A stretch of DNA of 6,588 bases from Candidatus Bathyarchaeota archaeon (GTDB lineage Archaea > Thermoproteota > Bathyarchaeia > TCS64 > B23). Below the pieces are notes generated by a model. The model worked only from the letters and a program-made list of their open reading frames with translations. It did no database searches and was not told where the DNA came from. Positions 6,053 to 6,588 of this stretch are shown piece by piece. The stretch covers positions 1 to 6,588 of the forward strand of contig JAPDJB010000078.1 of NCBI GenBank assembly GCA_029259285.1, written 5' to 3'. The translations under genes were made by a program, and so were the position numbers. Numbering within the stretch: the stretch's first letter is position 1; each line of letters begins with the position of its first letter.

Positions 6053-6087
6053 TTTCATTTATACCTTTATTCTCCGTTTCATTTATA
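6053..6087. repeat. Pair of 11-bp direct repeats
   Basis: TTTCATTTATA occurs at 6053-6063 and again at 6077-6087, with starts 24 bp apart. The second copy covers the stop codon of the 135-codon gene. Two copies are too few to call an iteron array, and the motif is AT-rich, but the exact match is longer than expected at this distance. Confidence 0.4.
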
Positions 6088-6490
6088 AACGTGCAACCTC
6101 TAACCTATCTAGAACTTTTCTTTTAAATTTTACTTTTGTAGAAACCACCCAGCTTCCATCTTCTTTGCGTGAAACACATTCAACTTCAACTTCCTCTGGT
6201 GCTGCATATCTTTTTTCTTCATTCATTTTTAGTTTTATACAATTAACTATGCAACCATATAGGGTTATAATTGGAATGACTTCCATTTCGATTTCTTTCC
6301 CTTTTATGTTTTTATTTATGTAGTAAGATAAGGATTTCACAAACTCTTCTGGGTCTAAGGAGGGCTTCTTGAGCGTTATAGCGATATTGCTAATGTCCTT
6401 TTTAGAGCTGAATGGACATTCTGTTCTCAGGTCCCTTATTTTTATGAGTATCTTGCCATTTAGCATTTTCTCATACTTAATATCTACCAT
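6083..6490 (-). CDS. Hypothetical small protein, possibly a QueF/QueF-like tunnelling-fold enzyme
   Basis: The 135-residue product starts at ATG 6490. Predicted order is two strands (KILIKIRDL and NIAITL), a long helical stretch (about 46-90), then two strands (EEVEVECV and SWVVSTKVKF), the beta-beta-alpha-beta-beta plan of the tunnelling fold. Between the first two strands lies ECPFSSKKD, with Cys25 and Asp32 seven apart, the same spacing as the catalytic Cys55 and Asp62 of Bacillus QueF, each Cys followed by Pro and each Asp region leading into the next strand. QueF reduces preQ0; the archaeal QueF-like enzymes instead make archaeosine in tRNA. The His-Glu pair of reductases is not evident (EIEMEV is there). 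Codon use is AT-rich, unlike the other genes. The family call rests on a motif and the fold order only. Confidence 0.65.
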   Translation of the reverse strand: MVDIKYEKMLNGKILIKIRDLRTECPFSSKKDISNIAITLKKPSLDPEEFVKSLSYYINKNIKGKEIEMEVIPIITLYGCIVNCIKLKMNEEKRYAAPEEVEVECVSRKEDGSWVVSTKVKFKRKVLDRLEVARL

Positions 6491-6521
6491 AGTCTAGCCT
6501 ATTTTCTCGATTACTACTTTG

Positions 6522-6529
6522 AATATAAA
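6522..6529 (-). promoter_or_regulatory. TATA box of the 135-codon gene
   Basis: TTTATATT on the minus strand, preceded by the purine-rich AAAAG typical of a BRE, is centred about 35 bp before ATG 6490. It predicts RNA starting near 6499 with a leader of some ten bases. The core is nearly symmetric and could also serve the plus strand, where a GTG at 6548 lies about 22 bp from its centre. Confidence 0.5.
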
Positions 6530-6588
6530 TAACTTTTGTTACTTGTCGTGACCCAAAGTATCGGTCATCAGCCAAGGGAGGAGCCAGT

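Larger units (their letters stand above)
5784..6588. mobile_element. Probable end of an integrated genetic element (virus or plasmid), running off the window
   Basis: Directly next to the tRNA fragment the DNA turns from GC-rich and densely coding to AT-rich with long T and A runs, sparse genes and AAA/ATA-rich codons. Because the fragment is the tRNA 3' end on the minus strand, the intact tRNA and the far end of the element should lie at higher coordinates, outside the window. The segment holds a 135-codon gene, small broken ORFs and AT-rich repeats. No full integrase, capsid or replication gene is visible here, so the element type is unknown. Between 5857 and 6082 no convincing gene is seen apart from the short frame listed separately. 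The last 40 bases rise again in GC. Confidence 0.5.

Noticed and set aside
5979..6323. 114-codon plus-strand frame
   Set aside because: It lies antisense to the 135-codon gene, which has a good TATA box and a plausible fold; the plus frame has low-complexity hydrophobic and serine-rich content.
1..6588. CRISPR array, rRNA genes, riboswitch or complete insertion sequence
   Set aside because: No regularly spaced repeats, rRNA-like blocks, thi-box sequence or transposase gene could be seen anywhere in the window.

Overview
The window looks like a thermophilic or TACK-type archaeal chromosome, possibly Bathyarchaeia-like, although the lineage cannot be fixed from sequence alone. The reasons are an archaeal-style thiamine-monophosphate kinase, heavy use of AGG/AGA and ATA codons, several TTG starts, TATA-like boxes about 22-30 bp ahead of start codons with little or no leader, and a PiT/DUF47 phosphate module.

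Bases 1-5758 are GC-rich, compact and alternate in strand. A family III CoA-transferase (minus, cut by the left edge) diverges from thiL (plus). thiL meets an MFS transporter (minus) tail to tail with a 38-bp overlap. The MFS gene diverges from a probable two-gene unit on the plus strand: an MBL-fold hydrolase and, 13 bp later, a PiT-family phosphate (or related anion) permease. The permease converges on a DUF47/PhoU-like gene (minus), its likely regulatory partner, with a small hairpin in the 25-bp gap. The functions are central or accessory metabolism: CoA-ester chemistry, thiamine diphosphate synthesis, efflux or uptake, and phosphate transport.

At about 5759-5783 the minus strand carries exactly the last 25 nt of a tRNA: half of the T-stem, the T-loop, the other T-stem strand, the 7-nt acceptor strand, the discriminator G and CCA. 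The rest of the tRNA is missing. From there to the right edge the DNA becomes strikingly AT-rich. This is the expected picture of the tRNA-distal end of an element integrated into a tRNA gene, with the intact tRNA lying beyond the right edge. A short minus-strand ORF reads straight through the tRNA fragment in the phase seen in SSV1-type integrases, so it may be the int(N) stub of a partitioned integrase. This is an inference.

The only sizeable gene in the AT-rich segment encodes a 135-residue protein. It has a CP-x5-D motif and a predicted beta-beta-alpha-beta-beta order that suggest a QueF/QueF-like tunnelling-fold protein (7-deazaguanine chemistry). The remaining 300 bp or so between it and the att-like site hold a broken small ORF and AT-rich repeats. 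This right-hand segment is the most interesting part of the window.
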